This document shows positions 1 through 8,693 of a stretch of DNA of 64,000 nucleotides, piece by piece (position 1 is the first letter of the stretch; each line of letters starts with the position of its first letter). Source of the stretch: Hyphomicrobiales bacterium (GTDB lineage Bacteria > Pseudomonadota > Alphaproteobacteria > Rhizobiales > Rhizobiaceae); assembly GCA_900469345.1 (NCBI GenBank), contig UBWZ01000004.1, positions 1 through 64,000 of the forward strand, written 5' to 3'. The position numbers were made by a program, and so were the translations under genes. The notes below the pieces were generated by a model. The model was given only the letters and a program-made list of their open reading frames with translations, searched no databases and was not told the origin of the DNA.

Positions 1-112
1 TCCGTTGATTACCGGCCCCACATATCCTAACTCAGGTTCATCCAATTCTGCCGGCGGTGCCGAGATCTTGCGTGGCCCGCCCTCCCGCGTCTGAACAACG
101 AAAGTGGTGCCC

Positions 113-1549
113 ATGCAGCCCTATCCCGACGTCAAGCTCTTCATCAACGGCGAATGGCGCGATGCGCTGGCCGGCGAGACCATCGCCGTGTCCGATCCGG
201 CCACCGAGGAAGTCATCGGCAAGATCGCCCATGCGCGCCCCGCCGATCTCGATCTGGCGCTCGCAGCCGCCGACAAGGGCTTCAAGGTCTGGCGCGATAC
301 CTCTGCCTTCGAGCGCTACAAGATCATGCGCAAGGCCGCCGAGATCCTCCGCTCGCGGGCGGAAGCCGTCGCCGTCATGATGACGCGCGAACAGGGCAAG
401 CCGCTCGCCCAGTCGAAGATGGAGATCATGGGCGCCGCCGATACGATCGACTGGTTCGCCGAGGAAGCCCGCCGCACCTATGGCCAGATCATCCCGGCCC
501 GCTTCGGCGGCGTCTCCAACATGGCGGTGAAATTCCCGGTCGGCCCGGTCGCGGCCTTCACGCCGTGGAATTTCCCGATCAACCAGATCGTCCGCAAACT
601 CTCGGCCGCCGTCGCCACCGGCTGTTCGATCATCGTCAAGGCGCCGGAAGAAACGCCCGCCTCGCCCGCCGAACTGATCCGCGCCTTTGCCGATGCGGGC
701 GTGCCGGCCGGCGTCGTCAACCTCGTCTATGGCATTCCGGCCGAAATCTCCGAATATCTCATTCCGCACCCGGTCATCCGCAAGATCTCGTTTACCGGCT
801 CGACGCCGATCGGCAAGCATCTGGCGGCCCTTGCCGGCAAGCACATGAAGCGCGCCACCATGGAACTCGGCGGCCATGCCCCGGCGATAATTTTTGACGA
901 TGCGGATCTGGACAAGGCGATCGAGGTGACGGCGGCGGCAAAGTTCCGCAATGCCGGCCAGGTCTGCGTCGCCCCCACCCGCTTCCTCGTGCAGGAGGGC
1001 ATTGCCGATCGCTTCATGGATGGCTTCGTCAAGGCAGCCGAGGCGCTGAAGGTCGGCAACGGCATGGATGACGGCGTCACCATGGGTCCGCTCGCCAACG
1101 AGCGCCGCATCCCGGCCATGGAAGACATGATCCACGACGCGGTGTCCAAGGGTGCCGAGCTGAAGACCGGCGGCAAGCGCATCGGCAACAAGGGCTATTT
1201 CTTCGAGCCGACGGTGCTTGCCAACGTGCCGACCTCGGCCAAGATCATGAACGAGGAGCCGTTCGGCCCGATCGCCATCGTCAACCGCTTCGCCCATCAT
1301 GACGATGCCATCACCGAAGCCAACCGCCTGCCCTTCGGCCTCGCATCCTATGCCTTCACCGGCTCGGTCAAGACCGCCCATGCGCTCGGCCGCCAGGTCG
1401 AAGCCGGCATGCTGACGATCAACCACAATGGCCTCGCCATTCCGGAAGTGCCCTTCGGCGGCGTCAAGGATTCCGGCTACGGCACGGAAGGCGGCTCGGA
1501 GGCGGTCGAATCCTACCTGGAAACCCGCTTCGTCTCGCAGATGAACTGA
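113..1549 (+). CDS. NAD(P)-dependent aldehyde dehydrogenase, succinate-semialdehyde dehydrogenase type
   Basis: A 478-residue cytosolic aldehyde dehydrogenase of normal family length. It shows the N-terminal motif FINGEW, the cofactor-region motif FTPWNFP, the Rossmann motif FTGSTPIG, the general-base motif ELGGHAP and the catalytic cysteine in NAGQVCVAP (about Cys285). The overall pattern fits the succinate-semialdehyde dehydrogenase (GabD-like) branch, which oxidises a semialdehyde to the acid with NAD(P). ATG 113 is preferred over GTG 104; both lie in one frame. The gene stands alone, followed by a convergent regulator gene. The exact aldehyde cannot be read from sequence: the oxidoreductase cluster 2.5 kb downstream would generate aldehydes or semialdehydes, so a functional link is possible but not shown. 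Confidence 0.88.
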   Translation: MQPYPDVKLFINGEWRDALAGETIAVSDPATEEVIGKIAHARPADLDLALAAADKGFKVWRDTSAFERYKIMRKAAEILRSRAEAVAVMMTREQGKPLAQSKMEIMGAADTIDWFAEEARRTYGQIIPARFGGVSNMAVKFPVGPVAAFTPWNFPINQIVRKLSAAVATGCSIIVKAPEETPASPAELIRAFADAGVPAGVVNLVYGIPAEISEYLIPHPVIRKISFTGSTPIGKHLAALAGKHMKRATMELGGHAPAIIFDDADLDKAIEVTAAAKFRNAGQVCVAPTRFLVQEGIADRFMDGFVKAAEALKVGNGMDDGVTMGPLANERRIPAMEDMIHDAVSKGAELKTGGKRIGNKGYFFEPTVLANVPTSAKIMNEEPFGPIAIVNRFAHHDDAITEANRLPFGLASYAFTGSVKTAHALGRQVEAGMLTINHNGLAIPEVPFGGVKDSGYGTEGGSEAVESYLETRFVSQMN

Positions 1550-1595
1550 CCATCGTCAGGAGGGGCACGGGCCGAGGCGCGTGCCCCTCTTCGCT

Positions 1596-2576
1596 TCAGG
1601 CCGGCAAGCCCGCGCCGAACCGCGCCTGATATTCCTTCGGGCTGATCCCCACCCGCTTGCGAAAATGGTGGCGCAGCGTATCGGCCGTGCCCATGCCGGT
1701 CATCGCGGCGATCTCGTCGATCCCGTGCGAGCGCGAAACCAGCAGGCGCTTGGCCTCCTCGACCCGTTCCGCCGCCAGCCATTCCCCGGGAGACGCGCCG
1801 GTCGCCTCTGAAAAACGGCGAACGAAGGTGCGCAGGCTCATGCGCATCTCGGCCGCCATGCGCTCCAGCGTCCAGGCAGACGAGAGGTCCGCGCGCAGCC
1901 TGTCGAGCAGCGGGCCGATCTCCGTCTGGCGCCGCACCGCCACCGGCCGTTCGAGAAACTGCGATTGCCCGCCGGTGCGGTGCGCCGGCATCACCAGCCG
2001 ACGCGCCACCGAATTGGCGGCGGCGGCACCGAAATCCTGGCGCACGATATCGATCAGAAGGTCGATGCCGGCCGCACTTCCGGCCGAGGTGAACACCCGG
2101 TCGTGAGACCGGTAGAGGGAGGCGTCGTCCACGGCGATCGCGGGGTGCCGTTGCCGCAGCGCCTCGGCGTAGCGCCAGTGGGTCGTCGCCGCCCCGCCGT
2201 CGAGAAGCCCGGTCGCGGCGAGCACGAAGGCACCCGAACAGATCGACACCAGCCGGGCCCCACGGGCATGTGCCGCGCGCAGACGCCGGCACAGGTCTTG
2301 CGGAACCGGCGCGTCCGCACTCTTCCAGCCCGGAACGATGATGATGTCGGCCTCGTCCAGAAGCGCGACGCCGTGGTCGGCCACGAGCGTGAAACCGCCA
2401 TGCGCGCGCAGCGGCCCCGCCTCGATCGCGCAGCTCTGGAAGCGGTACCAGTCCACGCCCATCTCCGGGCGCGCCAGGCCGAAGATCTCGGCGACGATCC
2501 CGAACTCGAAGGTGCAGAGACCGTCATAGAGAAGTGCTGCGACGAGGGGGCTTTGAGACTTTGGCATGATCTTCAT
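1596..2576 (-). CDS. GlxA/FtrA-family transcriptional regulator (DJ-1/PfpI domain plus AraC HTH)
   Basis: The N-terminal half (about residues 5-185) is a DJ-1/PfpI-like fold starting VAALLYDGLCTFEFG, with the nucleophile-elbow region SICSGAFVLAATG. The C-terminal 110 residues carry two AraC-type helix-turn-helix motifs (RMSLRTFVRRF and GMGTADTLRHHFRKR). This is the layout of GlxA and FtrA regulators. The start is uncertain: TTG 2603, ATG 2588, ATG 2576 and ATG 2567 share a frame and none has a strong ribosome site; 2576 is a compromise. The gene is divergent from a rhodanese gene, its probable target. The effector is unknown. Confidence 0.85.
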   Translation of the reverse strand: MKIMPKSQSPLVAALLYDGLCTFEFGIVAEIFGLARPEMGVDWYRFQSCAIEAGPLRAHGGFTLVADHGVALLDEADIIIVPGWKSADAPVPQDLCRRLRAAHARGARLVSICSGAFVLAATGLLDGGAATTHWRYAEALRQRHPAIAVDDASLYRSHDRVFTSAGSAAGIDLLIDIVRQDFGAAAANSVARRLVMPAHRTGGQSQFLERPVAVRRQTEIGPLLDRLRADLSSAWTLERMAAEMRMSLRTFVRRFSEATGASPGEWLAAERVEEAKRLLVSRSHGIDEIAAMTGMGTADTLRHHFRKRVGISPKEYQARFGAGLPA

Positions 2577-2652
2577 GGATACTGGCATTCGCGCCAATTG
2601 CAAGCGCGACGCCTTGCCGGCACAAACGGGGCATCAACCACGGGAGATCGAA

Positions 2653-3057
2653 ATGCCGACTGCAGTTACCGCCATTGCCGCCGCCCCGAGCGACCATGCC
2701 CGGGATCATTTCTCGTCTGAGTTCGCCTATGAGACCGATTGCTGGGACGTTCACGACGGCCTGTCGCGAGGCCCGGACTTCGTCCTTCTCGATGTCCGCG
2801 GCCCGGCTTTGTTTGCCGCCGGTCACGTGCCGGGCGCCATCAACCTGCCGCACGGAAAGATCACCCGCTCGAAGCTGGAGCAGTGGCCGCAGGAGACGCT
2901 GTTCGTCACCTATTGCGCCGGCCCGCATTGCAACGGTGCGGCCAGGGGCGCGCTGCGGATCGCGCAACTGGACCGGCCGGTCAAGATCATGGCCGGCGGC
3001 ATCACCGGCTGGCTGGATGAGGGTTTTGCGCTCGCGCATGGCCCGGAAACCGCCTGA
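2653..3057 (+). CDS. Rhodanese-like domain protein
   Basis: A single-domain rhodanese of 134 residues. The domain motifs LLDVRGP, HVPGAINLPH and the active-site loop TYCAGPHCNGA are present; the first cysteine of that loop is the expected persulfide-carrying nucleophile. The protein ends with GGITGWLDEGF, typical of the family C-terminus. ATG 2653 is chosen because the domain begins soon after and the sequence upstream is not rhodanese-like. It is divergent from the FtrA-like regulator. It probably acts in sulfur transfer or thiol stress in the cytosol; the acceptor cannot be predicted. Confidence 0.88.
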   Translation: MPTAVTAIAAAPSDHARDHFSSEFAYETDCWDVHDGLSRGPDFVLLDVRGPALFAAGHVPGAINLPHGKITRSKLEQWPQETLFVTYCAGPHCNGAARGALRIAQLDRPVKIMAGGITGWLDEGFALAHGPETA

Positions 3058-3084
3058 TCGCCCGGCCTCATGCCGGGTCGATCG

Positions 3085-3357
3085 TCAGTGCTGGCTGTGC
3101 AGCTTGACCATGTACTCGGCATAGGCGGCGATGAAATCGGTCCGCGCCTGGTCGAGATCGCCGCGATGCAGAAGCGCTGCGTTGCAGGCGCCGACGGCGG
3201 TCCAGTAGGTCTGTCCGGATCGGATGCTGAAGTCGTCCTGAAGGAATTTCAACGCCGCGCGCGGGCCGTGGATGCGCATCTCTCCCGCCCTGTCGTCCCA
3301 GACACTGACGGAGTAGGCCCATTCGAGCGTGAAGCCGACGGCTATGACCGAGTTCAA
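3085..3357 (-). CDS. DUF982 domain-containing protein
   Basis: A 90-residue protein with the DUF982 pattern: an aromatic-rich N-terminal strand, then GPRAALKFLQDDF and the YWTAVGACNAAL helix. DUF982 proteins are short, of unknown function and largely restricted to Rhizobiales, often in several copies per genome. No signal peptide or membrane segment is seen. It is convergent with the rhodanese gene, with 27 bases between stop codons, and a long gene-poor stretch lies upstream. Confidence 0.72.
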   Translation of the reverse strand: MNSVIAVGFTLEWAYSVSVWDDRAGEMRIHGPRAALKFLQDDFSIRSGQTYWTAVGACNAALLHRGDLDQARTDFIAAYAEYMVKLHSQH

Positions 3358-4045
3358 GCACTACCTCAATCGCTGGCGATGGGCCGACTGGCAGACCGGT
3401 GATCGGCCCTTTCACCGGGAAAATGCGGCAGCCTGCCGTGCTGCCGCGGCAAGCGCGCCGACCTCACGGCGAAACTCGAAGTCCAAGGGATGCGAACGTG
3501 TTGCGCCGGCCTCAAGCGGCGGATGGCGCGGGGCCTTGGCTCGACGTCGATCGGCTGCGTCCGCCTGCCAAAGCTGTGACCCAAACCATGCGCCCTTAAG
3601 CAGGCAACGTCAATGATGGCGGGCCGGCCGGGGACGTTTGCCGATCCGGCGCAAGAAACATCGCTCTGGTATCAGCGGCTTGGCGCATACAGGCCGGCGC
3701 GATTGTGCCCGCAGCCTGCAGCGGCACCACAATCGGCGCGTCATCGGATGGGAAACCGGGTTCGCGAACCGGCCTCCTCCTCCCGGCTTCGTTCTCCGTC
3801 AAGGAGGGCTCGGTGTCCGGTGGCGGTCGCAAGACGCACCGGACGAGGGCTCGGAAATCCTCGCAGAAACGGTTCGACGAACGGCCGGGGCAGGCAGACA
3901 CATCTCTACCTTCTACCCACCGACCGACCTGCCTGCCCCTTTCCCAACCACGCCGTTCCGCGCCGTGGCTGCGGCTGCGTGCGCATCTTGCAAGCGCCAA
4001 CTTTCGAAGCGCCAACGTTCGAAGCGCCCGTCGCGCTGCGGCGCT
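3358..4045. other. Gene-poor stretch with short inverted and tandem repeats
   Basis: About 690 bases between the DUF982 gene and mmsB with no recognisable gene. Open frames exist on both strands but encode low-complexity, Arg/Pro-rich sequence without a family signature. I see a 12-bp palindrome GGTTCGCGAACC at 3759-3770, an inverted repeat GTCCGGTG/CACCGGAC at 3815-3822 and 3837-3844, and a tandem repeat at 3992-4029. It may be a decayed gene or a mosaic of intergenic elements. Confidence 0.5.
3992..4029. repeat. 15-bp tandem repeat, about 2.5 copies
   Basis: Units AAGCGCCAACTTTCG (3992-4006) and AAGCGCCAACGTTCG (4007-4021) differ at one base and are followed by a partial third unit (4022-4028). 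It lies just downstream of the mmsB stop. Confidence 0.8.
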
Positions 4046-4047
4046 TC
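4021..4047 (-). terminator. Hairpin at the end of the liv-mmsB run
   Basis: GAAGCGCC (4021-4028) pairs with GGCGCTTC (4040-4047) around a 11-base loop and overlaps the mmsB stop codon. There is no T-run, so a factor-independent terminator is only a possibility; it could instead stabilise the transcript 3' end. Confidence 0.35.
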
Positions 4048-4933
4048 AGCCTTGCGCCTGCTGCCGCAGCATCTGGATGATCGCCGAGAAATCCTCCGCC
4101 GAATGCCCAGCCTTGTCGAATTCGGCATAGAGTTCCGCCGCATGCGCCCCGAGCGGCGTCGCAGCCCCCGTCTGCCGCGCCGCATCCTGCGACAGTTGCA
4201 GGTCCTTCAGCATCAGCGCCGCCGCAAAGCCCGGCCGGTAGTCGTTGTTGGCGGGCGAGGTCGGCACCGGGCCCGGCACCGGGCAATAGGTGGTCAGCGA
4301 CCAGCACTGGCCGGACGAGGTGGAGGCCACGTCGAACAGCGCCTGGTGCGACAGGCCGAGCTTTTCGGCCAGTCCGAACGCCTCGCAGACGCCTATCATG
4401 GAAATGCCGAGAATCATGTTGTTGCAGATCTTGGCCGCCTGGCCCGCACCGTTGCCGCCGCAGTGGACGATCCGCTTGCCCATCGCCTCGAGGATCGGCC
4501 GCCCCTGGCCAAAACCCTTCTCCGAACCGCCGACCATGAAGGTGAGTGTCGCGCCGGCCGCCCCCGTCGTACCACCGGACACCGGTGCGTCGAGCGAGGT
4601 GCAGTTCATCACCGCCGCAAGCTTGTGGGCCTGTCGCGCGCTTTCCACGTCGATCGTCGAGCAATCGATCAGCAGCGTGCCTTCCGCCACCAGCGTGGTC
4701 AGGTCAGTCCAGACGGCGACCACGTGCTGGCCCTTGGGCAGCATGGTGATCACGCATTCCGCGTCGCTCACAGCCTCAGCCAGCGAACCGGCCGGTTGCA
4801 CGCCATCCTGCGACGCGGACCGGACCGAAGCCTCCGAGAGATCGAAGCCCCGCACCTCGTGACCCGCCTTGACCAGATTGCTGGCCATCGGCCCGCCCAT
4901 ATTGCCGAGCCCTACGAAAGCGACCTTCATCAT
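4046..4933 (-). CDS. mmsB: 3-hydroxyisobutyrate dehydrogenase
   Basis: A 295-residue NAD-dependent dehydrogenase of the beta-hydroxyacid family, converting 3-hydroxyisobutyrate to methylmalonate semialdehyde in valine breakdown. Visible signatures are the Rossmann motif VAFVGLGNMGGPMASNL at the N-terminus, the substrate motif DAPVSGGTTGA near residue 120 and the catalytic lysine region GNGAGQAAKICNNM near residue 170. ATG 4933 is chosen because a GGGGGAG ribosome site lies just upstream; GTG 4939 is less likely. It is the last gene of the minus-strand liv run, directly behind 3-hydroxyisobutyryl-CoA hydrolase, which supplies its substrate. The next enzyme, MmsA, is not in the window. Confidence 0.9.
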   Translation of the reverse strand: MMKVAFVGLGNMGGPMASNLVKAGHEVRGFDLSEASVRSASQDGVQPAGSLAEAVSDAECVITMLPKGQHVVAVWTDLTTLVAEGTLLIDCSTIDVESARQAHKLAAVMNCTSLDAPVSGGTTGAAGATLTFMVGGSEKGFGQGRPILEAMGKRIVHCGGNGAGQAAKICNNMILGISMIGVCEAFGLAEKLGLSHQALFDVASTSSGQCWSLTTYCPVPGPVPTSPANNDYRPGFAAALMLKDLQLSQDAARQTGAATPLGAHAAELYAEFDKAGHSAEDFSAIIQMLRQQAQG

Positions 4934-4952
4934 CTGCACTCCCCCTCATTGA

Positions 4953-6032
4953 TCACAGCCGATGCTCGGCAAAGAGCACCGGGTGTCGCACCGTTAGATA
5001 GCGGTCCAGTTCCTCCTCCCGGACCTCCTCCAGCCGAACCGGCAACCAGTGGGGATCCCGGTCCTTGTCGATGATCGCCGCCCGCACCCCCTCGTAGAAA
5101 TCGTGCTGGCGAAGAATCTCGCAAGCTGCAGTGAACTCCCGTTCGAGGCATTCCACAAGACTGGAACTGTCCCGCCCGAGGCGGAGCAGCCGCAGCGTCA
5201 GCTTAAGGCTGGTCGGCGAGCGGCTGGCAATCGCCCGCGCGGTCGCGTCTGCAAACGTGCCGGGCTCCCGCGCCAACGCCGCGACGATCTCCTCCACCGT
5301 GTCGAAGGCAAAGCAGCGGTCGATCAGATCCCGCTCGCTTTCGAGCCGGCCGGGATCGGGCTTCACGGCAAACCCGCCGATGGCCGCCCGCACATCTGGA
5401 TCCTCCGCGCCGGCCGCCAGATCGCCCAGCGCCGAAACGAGCGCCGGCAACTGCTCCGACGGCACGCAGGCATCCGCAAGCCCGGCATGGATGGCGTCCG
5501 CCGCCCCCACGATCTCGCCGGTCAGCCCCATCCAGGTGCCGGCTTCACCCGGTGCCTTCGGCAAAAGCCAGGTCGCGCCGACATCCGGCACATAGCCGAT
5601 GCCGGTTTCCGGCATGGCGAGCCGGGTGCGCTCGGTAACGATCCGGTGCCTGCCATGCGAGGCCACCCCGACGCCGCCGCCCATGACGATGCCGTCCATC
5701 AGCGCCACGTAGGGCTTCGGATAATGAGCGATCAGGTGGTTGATCGGAAACTCTTCCCGCCAGAACTGCGACACATGCGGGTCGCCCGCCTTGCCCGATT
5801 GATAGATCGCGCGGATATCGCCGCCGGCGCAGAGCCCGCGCTCGCCCGCGCCGGTAAGGATGACGGTCGAGACTTGATCGTCCTGCGCAAACCGGACGAG
5901 CGCCGGCTTCATCGCATGCACCATGGCGAGGTTGAGGCTGTTCAGCGCCTTTGGCCGGTTGAGTCGGATGACCGCCGCCGAGCCGATCCGCTCGAACAGC
6001 ACCTCCTCGGTCGCACCTGCGGGATCTGTCAT
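4953..6032 (-). CDS. 3-hydroxyisobutyryl-CoA hydrolase (enoyl-CoA hydratase/isomerase family)
   Basis: A 359-residue crotonase-fold protein, the length of 3-hydroxyisobutyryl-CoA hydrolases rather than short enoyl-CoA hydratases. It has the CoA-binding motif RPKALNSLN, the oxyanion-hole motif LCAGGDIRAIYQSG, GIVMGGGVG and the hallmark ETGIGYVPDVGATW. It should release free 3-hydroxyisobutyrate in valine catabolism for the adjacent MmsB. It starts 21 bases after the GMC oxidoreductase stop and probably shares its transcript. A 2-ketocyclohexane or other crotonase role is less likely given the neighbour. Confidence 0.87.
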   Translation of the reverse strand: MTDPAGATEEVLFERIGSAAVIRLNRPKALNSLNLAMVHAMKPALVRFAQDDQVSTVILTGAGERGLCAGGDIRAIYQSGKAGDPHVSQFWREEFPINHLIAHYPKPYVALMDGIVMGGGVGVASHGRHRIVTERTRLAMPETGIGYVPDVGATWLLPKAPGEAGTWMGLTGEIVGAADAIHAGLADACVPSEQLPALVSALGDLAAGAEDPDVRAAIGGFAVKPDPGRLESERDLIDRCFAFDTVEEIVAALAREPGTFADATARAIASRSPTSLKLTLRLLRLGRDSSSLVECLEREFTAACEILRQHDFYEGVRAAIIDKDRDPHWLPVRLEEVREEELDRYLTVRHPVLFAEHRL

Positions 6033-6053
6033 GCCTGTCTCCGGATCAGCGCC

Positions 6054-7661
6054 TTAGCGATTGTCTGCGAGGATCATCTCGGCCGCCTTTTCGGCGATCA
6101 TCACCGTCGGCGAATTGGTGTTCCCGGAGACAATATTGGGCATGATCGACGCATCGGCGATACGCAATTTTCCCAGCGCACGCATTTTCAACCGGGGATC
6201 GACGACGCTGTCGGGATCTGCCCCCATCCGTGCGGTGCCGACCGGGTGGAAGATCGTCGTGCCGATCTCGCCGGCTGCCTGCTCAAGTTGCGCATCGGTC
6301 TCGTAGGCCGGCCCCGGTCTGTATTCCTGTGGGTCGTAGCGCGCAAAGGCCGGCTGCCGGACGATGTCGCGCGTCAGCCGCATCGCCCGCACGGCCACGT
6401 CGCGATCGGCTGCCGCCGACAGATAGTTCGGGCGGATGGCCGGCTGCGCTGCGAAATCCGGGCTCTTCAGATGCACCGAGCCGCGGCTTTCAGGCCGCAG
6501 GTTGCACACGCTCGCCGTCATCGCCGGGAAGAAGTGCAAGGGGTCGCCGAACTTGTCGAGCGACACCGGCTGCACGTGATACTGAAGGTCGGGCGTTTCC
6601 TTCTCCGGGCCGGAACGGGTGAAGATGCCGAGCTGGCTCGGCGCCATCGACATCGGACCGGAGCGGCGCAGCGCATATTCGAGCCCGATCGCCGCTTTGC
6701 CCAGCAGTTTCGAAGCCTTCTCGTTGAGCGTCGGTACGCCCGTCACCTTGTAGACCATCCGCAGCTGCAGGTGATCCTGCAGGTTTTCGCCGACCGCCCT
6801 CACCTCGCGGACGACGTCGATGCCGGCCGCCTGCAGCACCTCGCCGCGGCCGATGCCCGACAGCTCGAGGATCTGCGGCGTGCCGATCGACCCGGCGGAC
6901 AGCACGGTTTCCCGGCGCGCATAGGCGGTCCGGGCGACGCCCTCGTGCTGGAACTCGACGCCCTTCACCTCGCCGTCCTCGACGATCAGCCGCCGCACAT
7001 GCGCCTTGGTGATCACCTGCAGGTTTGCCCGCGCCATGGCAGGCTTCAGGAACGCCTTCGACGTGTTCCAGCGCACGCCGGACCGCTGGTTGACGTCGAA
7101 ATAGGAGGAGCCCTCGTTGCTGCCGCGGTTGAAGTCGTCGACCTTCGGAATGCCCGCTTGTGCCGCTGCCTCCTGGAAGGCATCGAGCACCGCCCAGCGC
7201 ACCCGCGATGTCTCGACCCGCCACTCCCCTCCGGCCCCGTGCATCTCGTCGGCGCCCTTGTGAAAATCCTGGCTCTTGCGAAACAGCGGCAGGACATCGT
7301 CCCAGCCCCAGCCGGAGCAACCCATCTGCCGCCACAGGTCGTAGTCCCGCGCCTGGCCGCGCATATAGATCATGCCGTTGATCGACGAGCAGCCGCCAAG
7401 GATCTTGCCGCGCGGATAGGAGAGCGAGCGGCCGTTAAGACCCTCCTCCGTTTCCGTGGTGAAGCACCAGTCCGTGCGCGGATTGTTGATGCAGTAGAGA
7501 TAGCCGACCGGAATATGCACCCAGTGGTAATTGTCGTTGCCGCCCGCCTCCAGGATGAGGACGCGGTTGTTCGGATCCTGCGACAGCCGGTTGGCAAGCA
7601 CGCAGCCGGCGCTGCCGGCGCCGATGACGATGTAGTCGTAGGTTTCCCCGGAGCGTTCCAT
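6054..7661 (-). CDS. GMC-family FAD-dependent alcohol/choline-type oxidoreductase
   Basis: A 535-residue flavoprotein. The FAD-binding motif YIVIGAGSAGCVLANRL is at residues 9-25, the GMC signature GKILGGCSSINGMIYMRG near residue 85, and the C-terminal catalytic pair is visible as FHPVGTARMG and NSPTVMIAEKAAEMIL. The family includes choline dehydrogenase and broad alcohol dehydrogenases; length and motifs resemble the choline-dehydrogenase-like branch, but the genes expected for glycine betaine synthesis are absent. It sits between livM (12-base gap) and the 3-hydroxyisobutyryl-CoA hydrolase, suggesting it oxidises a primary alcohol imported or formed in this pathway. Confidence 0.85.
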   Translation of the reverse strand: MERSGETYDYIVIGAGSAGCVLANRLSQDPNNRVLILEAGGNDNYHWVHIPVGYLYCINNPRTDWCFTTETEEGLNGRSLSYPRGKILGGCSSINGMIYMRGQARDYDLWRQMGCSGWGWDDVLPLFRKSQDFHKGADEMHGAGGEWRVETSRVRWAVLDAFQEAAAQAGIPKVDDFNRGSNEGSSYFDVNQRSGVRWNTSKAFLKPAMARANLQVITKAHVRRLIVEDGEVKGVEFQHEGVARTAYARRETVLSAGSIGTPQILELSGIGRGEVLQAAGIDVVREVRAVGENLQDHLQLRMVYKVTGVPTLNEKASKLLGKAAIGLEYALRRSGPMSMAPSQLGIFTRSGPEKETPDLQYHVQPVSLDKFGDPLHFFPAMTASVCNLRPESRGSVHLKSPDFAAQPAIRPNYLSAAADRDVAVRAMRLTRDIVRQPAFARYDPQEYRPGPAYETDAQLEQAAGEIGTTIFHPVGTARMGADPDSVVDPRLKMRALGKLRIADASIMPNIVSGNTNSPTVMIAEKAAEMILADNR

Positions 7662-7673
7662 GTCGATGCCGGC

Positions 7674-8693
7674 CTAGCGCCGATGCTCGAAGCCGAGCCT
7701 GCGGCCGAGCCGCGAGGCGTAGAACTCGCCGATCAGGCCGCGGCGGAACAGAAGCACGCAGACCATGAAGACGACGCCGGTGACGATGGTGACCGGAAAC
7801 TGCGATGTCGCCAGGTAGTTTTCGAGCGCCACCACCAGTCCTGCCCCGAAGATCGGCCCGATCAGCGTGCCGATGCCACCGAGCAGCGTCATCAGGATCA
7901 CCTCGCCCGACATCTGCCAGGCGACGTCGGTCAGCGTCGCGAACTGGAAGACCAGCGCCTTGATGCCGCCGGCAAGACCGGCGAGCGCCGCCGACATCAC
8001 GAAGGCGCCAAGCTTGTAGCGGGCCACCGAATAGCCGAGCGAGATCGCCCTCTGCTCGTTCTCGCGGATCGATTTCAGGATCATTCCGAAGGGCGAGTTG
8101 ATGAAGCGCCAGATCACCAGCATGCCGACCAGGAACACGGCCAGCACGAAGTAATACATGTTGGTCGTGTCGTTGAGGTCGACGAGGCCGAACAGCCGGC
8201 CGCGCGGCACCGACTGGATGCCGTCCTCGCCATGCGTGAACGGCGCCTGCAGGCAGAAGAAGAAGAACATCTGCGACAGCGCCAGCGTGATCATGGCGAA
8301 ATAGATGCCCTGCCGGCGGATCGCGAAAAAGCCGACGATCAGGCCGAGCAGGGCGGCGCCGGCGACCCCGACCAGCACGCCGAGCTCCGGCGACAGCCCC
8401 CATTCCTTGACCGCATGGGCGGTGAAATAGGCCGCGCCGCCGAAGAAGGTGGCATGCCCGAAGGACAGCAGGCCCGTATAGCCGAGCAGCAGGTTGAAGG
8501 CGCAGGCAAACAGCGCGAAGCACAGGAGCTTCATCAGGAAGATCGGATAGAAGAAGGCGGGCGCGACGACGAGGGCGGCAAGGCCGATCACGATGAAGAT
8601 CGCATAGCTGCGCGCGGCGGTGGCGGAACGTCCGGTGGCGGATTTGGCGGCGCTGTGGGCGATGTCGGTCATCTCGGGCGTGTCCTTATGCAT
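7674..8693 (-). CDS. livM: Branched-chain amino acid-type ABC transporter permease LivM
   Basis: A 339-residue inner-membrane permease with about eight to ten hydrophobic segments from residue 30 on. The FNLLLGYTGLLSFGHATFFG stretch and the ENEQRAISLGYSV loop are LivM hallmarks. It follows livH, whose stop codon lies a few bases inside this reading frame if ATG 8693 is used; ATG 8672 is an alternative start. It forms the channel with LivH, energised by LivG and LivF. The true substrate may not be a branched-chain amino acid, because this family also carries amides, urea and aromatic acids. Confidence 0.9.
   Translation of the reverse strand: MHKDTPEMTDIAHSAAKSATGRSATAARSYAIFIVIGLAALVVAPAFFYPIFLMKLLCFALFACAFNLLLGYTGLLSFGHATFFGGAAYFTAHAVKEWGLSPELGVLVGVAGAALLGLIVGFFAIRRQGIYFAMITLALSQMFFFFCLQAPFTHGEDGIQSVPRGRLFGLVDLNDTTNMYYFVLAVFLVGMLVIWRFINSPFGMILKSIRENEQRAISLGYSVARYKLGAFVMSAALAGLAGGIKALVFQFATLTDVAWQMSGEVILMTLLGGIGTLIGPIFGAGLVVALENYLATSQFPVTIVTGVVFMVCVLLFRRGLIGEFYASRLGRRLGFEHRR

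Noticed and set aside
113..1549. The aldehyde dehydrogenase as MmsA (methylmalonate-semialdehyde dehydrogenase) completing the valine pathway
   Set aside because: Its motifs and length fit the succinate-semialdehyde dehydrogenase group, not the CoA-acylating MmsA group, and it lies apart on the other strand.
3992..4029. Tandem repeat as a possible CRISPR array
   Set aside because: Units are only 15 bp, directly adjacent with no spacers, and there are no cas genes.
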